NCBI GenBank assembly: GCA_903910245.1
Contig: CAIVYX010000326.1
Location: 1-6,388 of the forward strand
Source of the DNA: an uncultured Opitutia bacterium
Lineage (GTDB): Bacteria; Verrucomicrobiota; Verrucomicrobiia; Opitutales; UBA953
Length of the DNA stretch: 6,388 nucleotides
Direction of reading: 5' to 3'
Positions within the stretch are counted from its first letter, which is position 1. Each line of letters opens with the position of its first letter. The translations under genes and the position numbers were made by a program. A model generated the notes under the pieces. The model saw nothing but the letters and a program-made list of their open reading frames with translations. It was not told where the DNA came from and did not search any database. Of this stretch, positions 1 to 6,261 are shown in pieces.

Positions 1-1812
1 ATCAAGGCCTTTGGGTTATTCCAAGAGTCCGCCCGCGCACACGTCCGCTTGCTGCCGGATCCGGATAACCGCCGTCCGTCCGATGGCCGCTTGCTGGTGG
101 CTTTGGCGAAATATGAGACGCTCGTCCGGGAGGTCTCTACCCGCACCGAAGAAGCTCAGGTGCGCTACCTGAACACGGGGGGCCAGTTACAGGCCCTCCG
201 GGCCAAGACTCGGATGCGGGATCATCTCTTCTCTTTGGGGTCCCAATCAGACCTAGCCCGTTCGACCGCCCAGCTGGCTGTCGAATTCCGCTGGGTGAGT
301 ACGGAAGCCCGTAATCTCTCCGATTACGCCGAGCGCCTGACGATGGATTTAGGAGAGACGTGGAAACGTTATGCCGGGAATGCGGCGACGTTCATCGCAC
401 TACTTGAGAGCGTGCTACCCGCCCGCGTGGTCGCGAAGGGAGCGTTGGCTGGTCCGGATATGCGGGGCGGGCTGCCGGCCGAGATTGCCGATGCCGTCGA
501 GGCCACCCAGGTGGACCTCCGGCTCTTGACCGCTAATCTCCGACGTTACCAGCAGTTCGGCACCCAATATATCGTCTGCCAGAAGCGCGTGCTCCTGGGT
601 GACGACATGGGCTTGGGTAAGACCATCCAGGTCCTGGCGGCGATGTGTCACCTGGCCGCCCAAGGTAAGAAGCATTTCTTCGTGGTCGCCCCGAACAGCG
701 TGCTCATCAACTGGGAGCGCGAGGTGAAGAAGCACACGAAGCTCAATCCCATCGTCGTCCATGGGGGCGACCGGGACGACGAGCTGGAGCAGTGGCAACG
801 CGAGGGCGGGGTGGCCATCACGACCTACACGACCCTCGGTCGGTTGGTGGATAAGATCACCCCCTTCGATTTATTGGCCGTCGATGAAGCCCACTCGGTC
901 AAGAATCCCGAGACCCAGCGGACCCAGTCGGTCGTGCGGCTTAGCGGGCTGACTGAGCATGTCGTGTTCATGTCGGGCACCGCGTTGGAGAACCGCCTGA
1001 GTGAGCTGCAATTTCTGGTCACGACCGTCCAGCCGAAGGTCAGTGTTGAGGTGGCTTCGCTTCTGAAGCAGGTGCGACCTGCGCCGGCCGAAGTGCGAAC
1101 GCAGCTCGCCCCGGTTTATCTGCGCCGCATCCAGGCGGACGTCCTGACCGAGCTGCCTGACCTGACCGAGACCGACGAGATCATCCCGTTGGAGTCAGCG
1201 GATATTGAGGCCTATCGGATGAGTCCGGACAATCTCATGCACAAGCGACTGGCAGCCACGATTGGGGCCGGTGGGCAACAGTCCGCGAAGTTCGACCGAC
1301 TTCGGGAACTACTCGAAGGATACAAGGAAGACGGACGGAAGATCGCCGTCTTCTCGTTCTTCCGACAAGTGTTGGATGACGTCAGTACTGTCGTCGGGGG
1401 TTGCCCGCAAATCCATGGCTCGATCAGCGCGGAGGAACGTCAGCTCGTCTTAGATCGTTTCGCCGCCAAGGAAGGCTTCGGGGTTCTGGCCCTGCAGATC
1501 GAAGCCGGCGGCGTGGGTATCAATCTCCAGTGCGCTCAGGTCGTGATCCTGATGGAGCCGCAGTTTAAGCCCTCGACCGAACGTCAGGCCATTGCCCGTG
1601 TTCGGCGCATGGGCCAAACCCGCAAGGTGAACGCGCATCGACTCATCGCCAAGGGAACCGTCGACGAAGCCCTCGTGCTGCTCATCGAGCGCAAGAAGCA
1701 GGTTTTTGAAGACTACGCCCAGCATAGCTCGGTCAAAGATGCCAGCGGGATGGCGATCGATGCGGGGAGCGCGGCGATGGAGGAGCTGCGCGGAATCGTC
1801 GCGAAAGGGTAG
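1..1812 (+). CDS. SNF2-family DEAD/DEAH-box ATPase, 5'-truncated by the window edge
   Basis: The protein is a superfamily 2 SNF2-type ATPase, expected to use ATP hydrolysis to translocate on double-stranded DNA in the cytoplasm; its substrate is unknown. The frame has no stop back to base 1, so 603 codons are visible and the true start lies upstream. A TTG at 49 is only an internal candidate. Counting from base 1, motif I is GDDMGLGKT at 200-208 (Lys207), motif Ia is near 226-238 (ending LINW), motif II is DEAH at 295-298, and motif III is SGTALENR from 325. In the second RecA lobe, motif IV is near 447-454, motif V is AGGVGINL at 502-509, and motif VI is QAIARVRRMGQTR at 529-541 with its arginines present. 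All catalytic residues appear intact. Residues 1-190 are helical and match no domain I can name. The C-terminal tail (DYAQHSSVKDAS) resembles stand-alone bacterial SNF2 proteins remembered from actinobacteria. The gene ends with TAG and converges on the operon to its right. SNF2 identity is very sure; biological role is not. Confidence 0.95.
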   Translation: MKAFGLFQESARAHVRLLPDPDNRRPSDGRLLVALAKYETLVREVSTRTEEAQVRYLNTGGQLQALRAKTRMRDHLFSLGSQSDLARSTAQLAVEFRWVSTEARNLSDYAERLTMDLGETWKRYAGNAATFIALLESVLPARVVAKGALAGPDMRGGLPAEIADAVEATQVDLRLLTANLRRYQQFGTQYIVCQKRVLLGDDMGLGKTIQVLAAMCHLAAQGKKHFFVVAPNSVLINWEREVKKHTKLNPIVVHGGDRDDELEQWQREGGVAITTYTTLGRLVDKITPFDLLAVDEAHSVKNPETQRTQSVVRLSGLTEHVVFMSGTALENRLSELQFLVTTVQPKVSVEVASLLKQVRPAPAEVRTQLAPVYLRRIQADVLTELPDLTETDEIIPLESADIEAYRMSPDNLMHKRLAATIGAGGQQSAKFDRLRELLEGYKEDGRKIAVFSFFRQVLDDVSTVVGGCPQIHGSISAEERQLVLDRFAAKEGFGVLALQIEAGGVGINLQCAQVVILMEPQFKPSTERQAIARVRRMGQTRKVNAHRLIAKGTVDEALVLLIERKKQVFEDYAQHSSVKDASGMAIDAGSAAMEELRGIVAKG

Positions 1813-1894
1813 CAGCGACGATTACCGCGAGGGGACATGCTGGCAGGCTGGCACGCTGCGAAGCAGATACAGGGACTGAAAAGGGGCAACATAG

Positions 1895-1948
1895 GGAGAC
1901 CGGATGATTGGCTGGGGTCACATGTCCGAAGCATTAATCCCGGTCTCC
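1895..1948 (+). terminator. Possible terminator hairpin after the SNF2 gene
   Basis: The 9-base arm GGAGACCGG at 1895-1903 is perfectly complementary to CCGGTCTCC at 1940-1948, with a 36-base loop. It is followed by GG and then the T-rich stretch TTTTCCTTT on the + strand. This could terminate transcription of the SNF2 gene, whose stop codon is 82 bp upstream. The long loop and the broken T-tract make it an atypical intrinsic terminator. It could instead be the remains of a mobile repeat, although no GTAG adjoins it as in the REP-like units to its right. Confidence 0.35.
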
Positions 1949-1971
1949 GGTTTTCCTTTGAGAGAGTTGAA

Positions 1972-2029
1972 GGGTAGGGCTGACCATCCTTGGTCGGCCG
2001 CGGTCGAGCAGGGATGCTCGACCCTACCC
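1972..2029. repeat. BIME-like inverted pair of REP units (three-way junction)
   Basis: Outer arms GGGTAG (1972-1977) and CTACCC (2024-2029) pair over 6 bp. Inside are two adjacent hairpins. Hairpin 1 pairs 1978-1986 with 1991-1999 (9 bp with one T-G wobble, loop TCCT). Hairpin 2 pairs GGTCGAGCA at 2002-2010 with TGCTCGACC at 2015-2023 (9 perfect bp, loop GGGA). Only bases 2000-2001 and the two four-base loops stay unpaired. GTAG (1974-1977) directly precedes hairpin 1 on the + strand, and GTAG (2027-2024) directly precedes hairpin 2 on the - strand. GTAG beside a palindrome is the known signature of REP elements mobilised by RAYT (TnpA-REP) transposases, and an inverted pair is the BIME arrangement. 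The structure is seen directly; assignment to the REP class is inferred. Confidence 0.75.
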
Positions 2030-2031
2030 GA
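2019..2031. repeat. 13-bp direct repeat, copy 1
   Basis: CGACCCTACCCGA occurs here and again, perfectly and in the same orientation, at 2095-2107. On the - strand it reads TCGGGTAGGGTCG, which covers the GTAG head and the first stem bases of a REP-like unit. This copy belongs to the unit whose hairpin is at 2002-2023. Confidence 0.85.
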
Positions 2032-2035
2032 TTCA

Positions 2036-2067
2036 GTTAGGACAGCACGTGGTGCTTTCCAACCTAC
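2036..2067 (-). repeat. REP-like unit with GTG triloop
   Basis: On the - strand GTAG (2067-2064) is followed at once by an imperfect hairpin spanning 2063-2036. AGCAC (2044-2048) pairs with GTGCT (2052-2056) around the loop GTG. After one C-T mismatch, GGA (2040-2042) pairs with TCC (2058-2060), and GTT (2036-2038) pairs with AAC (2061-2063) with A2039 bulged. Its core resembles the hairpin at 2164-2185: over 23 aligned bases (2038-2060 and 2163-2185) I count 17 identities. This supports membership of one repeat family. Confidence 0.65.
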
Positions 2068-2079
2068 GATGCAGGCTAT

Positions 2080-2103
2080 GTCGTGACGCGGTCCCGACCC
2101 TAC
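2080..2103 (-). repeat. REP-like unit with GCG triloop
   Basis: GTCGTGAC (2080-2087) pairs with GTCCCGAC (2091-2098) around the loop GCG, with one T-C mismatch in 8 bp. On the - strand GTAG (2103-2100) stands one base before the stem. Its head shares a perfect 13-bp direct repeat with the unit at 2002-2027, so the two - strand units are related copies that have diverged in the stem. Confidence 0.6.
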
Positions 2104-2107
2104 CCGA
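2095..2107. repeat. 13-bp direct repeat, copy 2
   Basis: This is the second perfect copy of CGACCCTACCCGA, 76 bp after the first. It covers the GTAG head of the REP-like unit at 2080-2103. Confidence 0.85.
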
Positions 2108-2157
2108 GACAGGTGGAAGCGGTAAGTGGTTGGCGGTTGGGAGCACAAAAAGCAGCG

Positions 2158-2185
2158 GTAGCTAGGGCAGCACGCGGTGCGCCCT
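2158..2185 (-). terminator. Hairpin abutting the operon stop codon; REP-like unit or terminator
   Basis: AGGGC (2164-2168) pairs with GCCCT (2181-2185), then A2169 bulges, then GCAC (2170-2173) pairs with GTGC (2177-2180) around the loop GCG: 9 bp in all. The hairpin overlaps the last base of the TAA stop of the Sel1-repeat gene. On the - strand a run of five T (2151-2147) follows the stem after 12 bases, too far for a textbook intrinsic terminator, so a termination role is possible but unproven. On the + strand GTAG (2158-2161) lies two bases before the stem, and the stem resembles the unit at 2036-2063, so it may equally be another REP-like copy whose insertion set the gene's 3' end. Confidence 0.45.
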
Positions 2186-3954
2186 TACCTTGATGCGGCG
2201 GAGGACTTTAGCTTGGCTCGGCATTCAGCGGCGAGCTGTTTGCTGCGGGTGCTGGCTTTCTTGATCTCGTCTTCGGTGAAGTCGTTCACGATGATGATCA
2301 AGGAGTCCTTGAGGTCGGGAGTGAGGCCATCCGCGCTGGTGAACATCCAGGCCAATCCTTCGATCTTATCCTCAGGGACGCCACGGCCGATCAGGTAGCA
2401 GAGACCGAGGCTGTAGCCGCCCTTGGGATGAAGCTGCTCGGCCGCCTTGCGGTACCATCGAGCCGCAAGGGTATCTTGGGCAACGTCGGGTCCCGCGCCG
2501 TAATAGTCGTTCCCGAGATTACACTGTGAGCGCGGTTCGCCGTGTTCGGCGGCCAGGCGTCGCCATTTCCTGGCTTCTTCCTCGTTGGCCTTGACGCCGT
2601 CGCCTTCCTGGTAGCAGACGCTCAATGCATGTTCGGCGTCGATGTTGCCTTGCTTGGCGGCCTTCATGTACCAGACGAAGGCTTCCTTCAGGTCGGGCGA
2701 TACCCCCTCGCCTAGACGAAGCGTCTGCCCGAGCGTATATTGGGCCACGGGAAGACCTTGTTCGGCGGCTTTGCGACACCAGCGGGCAGCTTCGGTTTCG
2801 TCTTTCTCCGTACCACGGCCCAGATGGTAGAATACGGCGAGTCGGTGTTGCGCGATGACCTCGCCCTTTTCTGCTTCCAGCTTGGTCGCCGCAAAGTCTT
2901 TTTTCTCGGCGATAATGTCCGCCGGATTACGAGCGAAAGGAGAGACGTATTTCCGCTGTCCCGAAAGTTCCTTGGCACGTTCTTCCGCCTTGGCTTGATT
3001 GGCTTCACCGAGGCCGAAGTAATCAATTTTCCAAGAGCGCGCATTGTCCTCGTCATGGATGTTGAGCATGACAAGCCGCCAGGCCATCGATTCCACAGGG
3101 TCTGAATCCACGCCAAACCCGACGGAATAGATGTATCCCATGATGTAGCATGAACGAGCATGGCCAGCCATCGCACCTGGGCGGACCCAAGTGGGTACAG
3201 ACTTGGCACGTTTACGGTCTTTCTCCTCCAGAATTTCCTCGGCAAGATCGGCCCGCGCGTCGTGGTGGCCATGTTCCGCTGCTCGCAGGAGCCACTTCCT
3301 GGCTTCGCTCTTATCCGTCGCGACCTCTGCTCCATCGGCGTAGGTCTGATGGAGCAGGTACTCTGCCTCGGGAAGCTTCTGGTCGGCCGCCCTGCGTACC
3401 CAGGCGAGACCCGCGGCCGAATCTTTTTTCACGCCTACCCCTAGCATGATTTCGAATCCGAAGAGGAATTGGCATTCCGCATCTCCTTTATCCGCGCCGA
3501 TCGAGTGGATACGTGCAGCCTCTGCTTCATTCTTTTCAGTGCCAATGCCCATGTGGTAGAAGCCTGCGAGCGCAATAAGTTTGCGGGGGTCGCCGCCGAA
3601 CGCCTCGTTGCATGCTTTATTGAAGGCCTCGATATTCTTCAATTCTTCGGCATCCGGGAGGCCCTGGTGATTGATCATCTTACCTTCTCCGCAGATGAGG
3701 ATGCCGGATGGTTCGTGGGATTTGCTTCCGGCCACCGCACGGGTATCTGCCGTCTTGCCGGAGCCTGCAGTATTTTTCTTCTCTTCAACACCCTGCTGGA
3801 CGCGGATGGTGCGGAGCCCATCGCTGAAGGGCAGGTCAGGGTTCTTCTTAGTTTTCTTTTCGGGTTCGGTGAATTCGATCGCCGCGTAGGAGATCAGCGA
3901 GGCGAGCGCGAGGGAGGAGAAGACGACGATGAGTGGTCGGAGGGTGGGGCGCAT
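2185..3954 (-). CDS. Exported or membrane-anchored Sel1-repeat protein
   Basis: The 589-residue protein starts MRPTLRPLIV, with a short basic N-terminus and a hydrophobic segment at about residues 8-26. This is a signal peptide (possible cleavage after SYA near 24) or a single anchor; there is no lipobox cysteine. Residues 29-105 are polar, Lys-rich and probably disordered. Sel1-like repeats follow, recognised by G-x-G-(V/T) turns and A-x-x-W-x-x-x-A-A-(E/D)-(Q/H)-G ends. Block 1 spans about 124-297 (e.g. GFYHMGIGTEKNEAEAARI) and block 2 about 361-545 (e.g. EAARWCRKAAEQG at 388-400). Each block closes with a short charged helix: NQAKAEERAKEL near 319-330 and DEIKKASTRSKQL near 562-574. Sel1 repeats form alpha-solenoids that bind proteins; the partner is not identifiable. 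The gene lies 30 bp downstream of the 758-residue gene and is very likely co-transcribed with it. No Shine-Dalgarno sequence precedes the ATG, so coupling to upstream translation is plausible. Fold is sure; function unknown. Confidence 0.93.
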   Translation of the reverse strand: MRPTLRPLIVVFSSLALASLISYAAIEFTEPEKKTKKNPDLPFSDGLRTIRVQQGVEEKKNTAGSGKTADTRAVAGSKSHEPSGILICGEGKMINHQGLPDAEELKNIEAFNKACNEAFGGDPRKLIALAGFYHMGIGTEKNEAEAARIHSIGADKGDAECQFLFGFEIMLGVGVKKDSAAGLAWVRRAADQKLPEAEYLLHQTYADGAEVATDKSEARKWLLRAAEHGHHDARADLAEEILEEKDRKRAKSVPTWVRPGAMAGHARSCYIMGYIYSVGFGVDSDPVESMAWRLVMLNIHDEDNARSWKIDYFGLGEANQAKAEERAKELSGQRKYVSPFARNPADIIAEKKDFAATKLEAEKGEVIAQHRLAVFYHLGRGTEKDETEAARWCRKAAEQGLPVAQYTLGQTLRLGEGVSPDLKEAFVWYMKAAKQGNIDAEHALSVCYQEGDGVKANEEEARKWRRLAAEHGEPRSQCNLGNDYYGAGPDVAQDTLAARWYRKAAEQLHPKGGYSLGLCYLIGRGVPEDKIEGLAWMFTSADGLTPDLKDSLIIIVNDFTEDEIKKASTRSKQLAAECRAKLKSSAASR

Positions 3955-3984
3955 GGGTACGAGAGTATGGAGTATGGGAAGGGG
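3955..3984 (-). other. Short intra-operon spacer with tandem heptamer
   Basis: Thirty bases separate the TAG stop of the upstream gene from the ATG of the Sel1-repeat gene. Read on the - strand the spacer is pyrimidine-rich and has no purine-rich ribosome-binding sequence. It contains two tandem copies of CATACTC (3976-3963). The short spacing supports co-transcription and possible translational coupling. Confidence 0.6.
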
Positions 3985-6261
3985 CTACTTGCTGATGATG
4001 TCGGAGGGTGGGCTGGGGCGTTCAGGTGAGAACCAGTGGGACTTCAGCGCGTAGGCGCCGTAGGGCGTCTGGGGGAAGCGGGTCACGAGCAGTCGATAGG
4101 CCGATGCGGCGGTCTTGGGAGCTCGGTACTTAAGGAGATTGCCAGCGTATTGCAGGATCACGCCGCCGGCAGGATCGTTGGCGGGGAGGAGTTCCGCGGC
4201 CTGCATCGCGTGGCTGAACGAAGCGAACCGGGCATCGCGCTCCGCCAGGTCAGGGTTGTCGATGTGCTGGGCCTGCCAATCGGTGAGGCGGCGAAGTTCC
4301 TCTTGCCCGGCAGCGACGAGCTTCATGGTCGGGAGAGGCTGATCATCCTGAGGTTTGCCGAGGCGAAGGCGGGGGAAGTAGCCGTAGCCGACATGCCAGC
4401 CTCCGCTGCTCGTCCAGCTCTGCCCGTAGGGAGCATGCAGGATGACCTCGCCCAGCTCACGGATTGCGAGGGCGCAGCGCCAGTAGGAGTCGGCCCGCGA
4501 ACGATCGCCCAGGTCGGCGCGTTCGGCGCCCCGCCGCAGGAGCACGTAGTGCGTCGCCTGGGAACGGAGCGCAGGGGCCACAAACTCTAGGGCTTCTTCG
4601 AGCCGTCCCGCGCGCATCAGGCGGGACGCCAGTTCCTGCTCGAGGTCATCGAACGGTTCCTGCCAATGGCTCTCGATTTTTACCGTCTTCTGTCCGTTCT
4701 TCCGGCGCGTGATGACATGCTGTTTGAGCTCATCGAGCGTAAGGAGGCATTCGGCGACGTAGAGCGCCTCTACGCCGTAACCGCCTGCTTCGAAACACGA
4801 CAGCGCGACGTCGAGCTGGTTATTCGCGAGGGCGTGCAGGCCGAGTTCGCCTTGGACGCGACCACGTAGCTCTTGGTCCGCTTGCAGGCTGATCAGCGTC
4901 GTCATGTCGAACTGCGTCGTCACGGGCGCAGTGGATTTCGAGCCCGAATTCGTCGCGGCTGCCGAACTTGGACGTGGGTCGAGCAAGCGACGCGCGGCGG
5001 ACATGTCGCCATCGAGGCGCAGCTGGCAGCGTGCGAGCAGCAGTTGGCGCAGCGGTTGGGCCGGGGGCATCAGTTCCGCGCTCCGCCGGCAATCCTGCCA
5101 TCGGCCGCAATCGTATTGGAGTAAGGCGATGTATCCGGGCGCGAAGGCTGGGTCGATCTTCGCCTTGGCGAGCGCATCGAGCCATTCGCTGCGTCGTTGC
5201 TTGACCAGATCATTCGTAAGCATGGTCTCGTCGCTATTGCCACCCCCGGCGCAGAGGAAGAGTGTGATGAGCAGCCGGACGTCCGGATCCGCTACGGCCA
5301 CCTCGAGGTGACCTTCCTCGCAGAGCTTGCGGGCGAGCCACAGGCAGGAATTGACGGCGTTGGCCTGGCCGCGACGCGGCATGCGTAGGTACGTGGTGAC
5401 GGCGGCGCCGTAATCCGCTTCGCCTAGGCGAATGAGGCGTTCGGAGGGAAGGATCATCGAGCGCGTGTGGGCGATCCAGTAGGCGGCGTTGTCGGAGATC
5501 TCCGCGGGGTCGAGTGAGCCCTCGCGCGCGTGCTGTGCGACCGAGGCGAAATCCTCGCGGATCAAACGCAGGCTCGTCTTGACTTCTGCGTCGCTCATGT
5601 CGGACCAGTTTTCGTGGGACATCCGGAGGCGGGCGCGACGATACTTCGCGATCGCGTTGAGCGGCAGACGCTCCTTCGCGGGCAGAGCGAGGAGCTCATC
5701 CATCAGCGCGATTCCTTGGACACGATCTGCTTCGAGTGAACGGAGATAAAGGGTGTAGGCCCGATTGGGCAGATTATCGAGGTTGCCGGGGAGGTCCGCG
5801 AAGGTGACGTTCTGTGGGATGTCATCCTTGGTGAGAATTTCCCCGAGCCCAGCCAGCACCGCTTCAACAATTAGCGCAGAATTGGGCTCCGCTTTTTCTT
5901 GGGTGCTGATGCGGCTTCCGAAGTGGCCCTTGAAGTCGGCCATAAAGTCGGTGCGAAAATCGTTGAGCAGTGCGCCGTCGCCGTAGCCCATCAGGATGCG
6001 CAGACGGGAGCGATAGGGATGCGAACCGTAGAGCCCGTAGTCGAGGCGCTCGGCGATCTGTTCAGCTGTCAGCGGCGTCGTCACTTCCTTTGTTTCGGGC
6101 GCCGCGGTGACCACGACGGCCGGCTGATGGATGTCGGCTCGAGGAGTCGGCGCTGAAAGTTTGTCGACGACGTACGCGATGATGAGCGAAAGCCACAGGC
6201 AGGTGGCGATGACGCCGAGGGTGCGGAAGAAAGGATGAATCTTGAAGCTGAAGAATGACAT
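3985..6261 (-). CDS. Membrane-anchored large TPR-like repeat protein
   Basis: The 758-residue protein has a short, partly basic N-terminus, then one hydrophobic segment at about residues 15-33 (GVIATCLWLSLIIAYVV), then a Pro/Ala/Thr-rich linker to about 63. The rest is probably in the periplasm. The body is mostly helical and looks like degenerate tetratricopeptide repeats: about 371-430 (DPAFAPGYIALLQYDCGRW onwards), 468-515 (VQGELGLHALANNQLDVAL, then GGYGVEALYVAECLLTLDEL), 541-600 (ELASRLMRAGRLEEALEF onwards) and 700-746 (AASAYRLLVTRFPQTPYGA, ending near HWFSP). From memory the string GGYxxxAxYVAExxLTxDEL and the ending resembling YKxLVxRxxxTPxGxxAxxxxWF typify a family of hypothetical proteins in Verrucomicrobia and Planctomycetes; this was not checked by a search. 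The low-complexity stretch 431-447 (Ser/Ala/Thr) splits two helical domains. The ATG at 6261 places the membrane segment properly at the N-terminus; the sequence before it is pyrimidine-rich with no Shine-Dalgarno. It is first in the operon with the Sel1-repeat gene. No enzyme motif is visible; a scaffold role in the envelope is inferred. Confidence 0.9.
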   Translation of the reverse strand: MSFFSFKIHPFFRTLGVIATCLWLSLIIAYVVDKLSAPTPRADIHQPAVVVTAAPETKEVTTPLTAEQIAERLDYGLYGSHPYRSRLRILMGYGDGALLNDFRTDFMADFKGHFGSRISTQEKAEPNSALIVEAVLAGLGEILTKDDIPQNVTFADLPGNLDNLPNRAYTLYLRSLEADRVQGIALMDELLALPAKERLPLNAIAKYRRARLRMSHENWSDMSDAEVKTSLRLIREDFASVAQHAREGSLDPAEISDNAAYWIAHTRSMILPSERLIRLGEADYGAAVTTYLRMPRRGQANAVNSCLWLARKLCEEGHLEVAVADPDVRLLITLFLCAGGGNSDETMLTNDLVKQRRSEWLDALAKAKIDPAFAPGYIALLQYDCGRWQDCRRSAELMPPAQPLRQLLLARCQLRLDGDMSAARRLLDPRPSSAAATNSGSKSTAPVTTQFDMTTLISLQADQELRGRVQGELGLHALANNQLDVALSCFEAGGYGVEALYVAECLLTLDELKQHVITRRKNGQKTVKIESHWQEPFDDLEQELASRLMRAGRLEEALEFVAPALRSQATHYVLLRRGAERADLGDRSRADSYWRCALAIRELGEVILHAPYGQSWTSSGGWHVGYGYFPRLRLGKPQDDQPLPTMKLVAAGQEELRRLTDWQAQHIDNPDLAERDARFASFSHAMQAAELLPANDPAGGVILQYAGNLLKYRAPKTAASAYRLLVTRFPQTPYGAYALKSHWFSPERPSPPSDIISK

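Larger units (their letters stand above)
1813..2184. other. Convergent intergenic region rich in palindromes
   Basis: This 372-bp gap lies between the stop codons of two convergent transcription units. It holds no convincing gene: the longest open frame (about 60 codons, from 1904) runs straight through the palindromes. The left third (1813-1890) shows only a short near-tandem of GCTGGCA at about 1839-1853 and a weak 6-bp inverted repeat (1812-1817 with 1854-1859). The middle has a 9-bp inverted repeat (1895-1948). From 1972 to 2185 come successive REP-like units, listed separately. About 2108-2146 shows nothing I can name. Confidence 0.8.

Noticed and set aside
49..51. TTG as the true start of the SNF2 gene
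   Set aside because: The frame stays open to base 1, no ribosome-binding sequence precedes the TTG, and an upstream start is more likely.
1972..2029. Cloverleaf-like fold considered as a tRNA
   Set aside because: It has two arms rather than three, a 6-bp closing stem and no T-loop or anticodon-arm consensus; GTAG at each hairpin foot fits REP units better.
1904..2086. Open frame of 60 codons on the + strand in the convergent gap
   Set aside because: It runs through the REP-like palindromes, has no ribosome-binding sequence, and its translation has no recognisable domain or repeat.
1971..2185. Clustered repeats considered as a CRISPR array
   Set aside because: The units differ in sequence, orientation and spacing, and there are no regular spacers between identical repeats.
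2712..3335. Open frame of 207 codons on the - strand
   Set aside because: It is a same-strand shadow in another frame inside the Sel1-repeat gene, and the product is Arg/Pro/Ser-rich with none of the repeat signatures.
3469..4029. Open frame of 186 codons on the + strand
   Set aside because: It lies antisense across the end of one real gene and the start of the other. Such long antisense frames are common in GC-rich genes, and no domain is visible.
4036..4590. Open frame of 184 codons on the + strand
   Set aside because: It is antisense to the C-terminal coding part of the 758-residue gene, whose TPR-like pattern is convincing. The antisense product has no recognisable motif.
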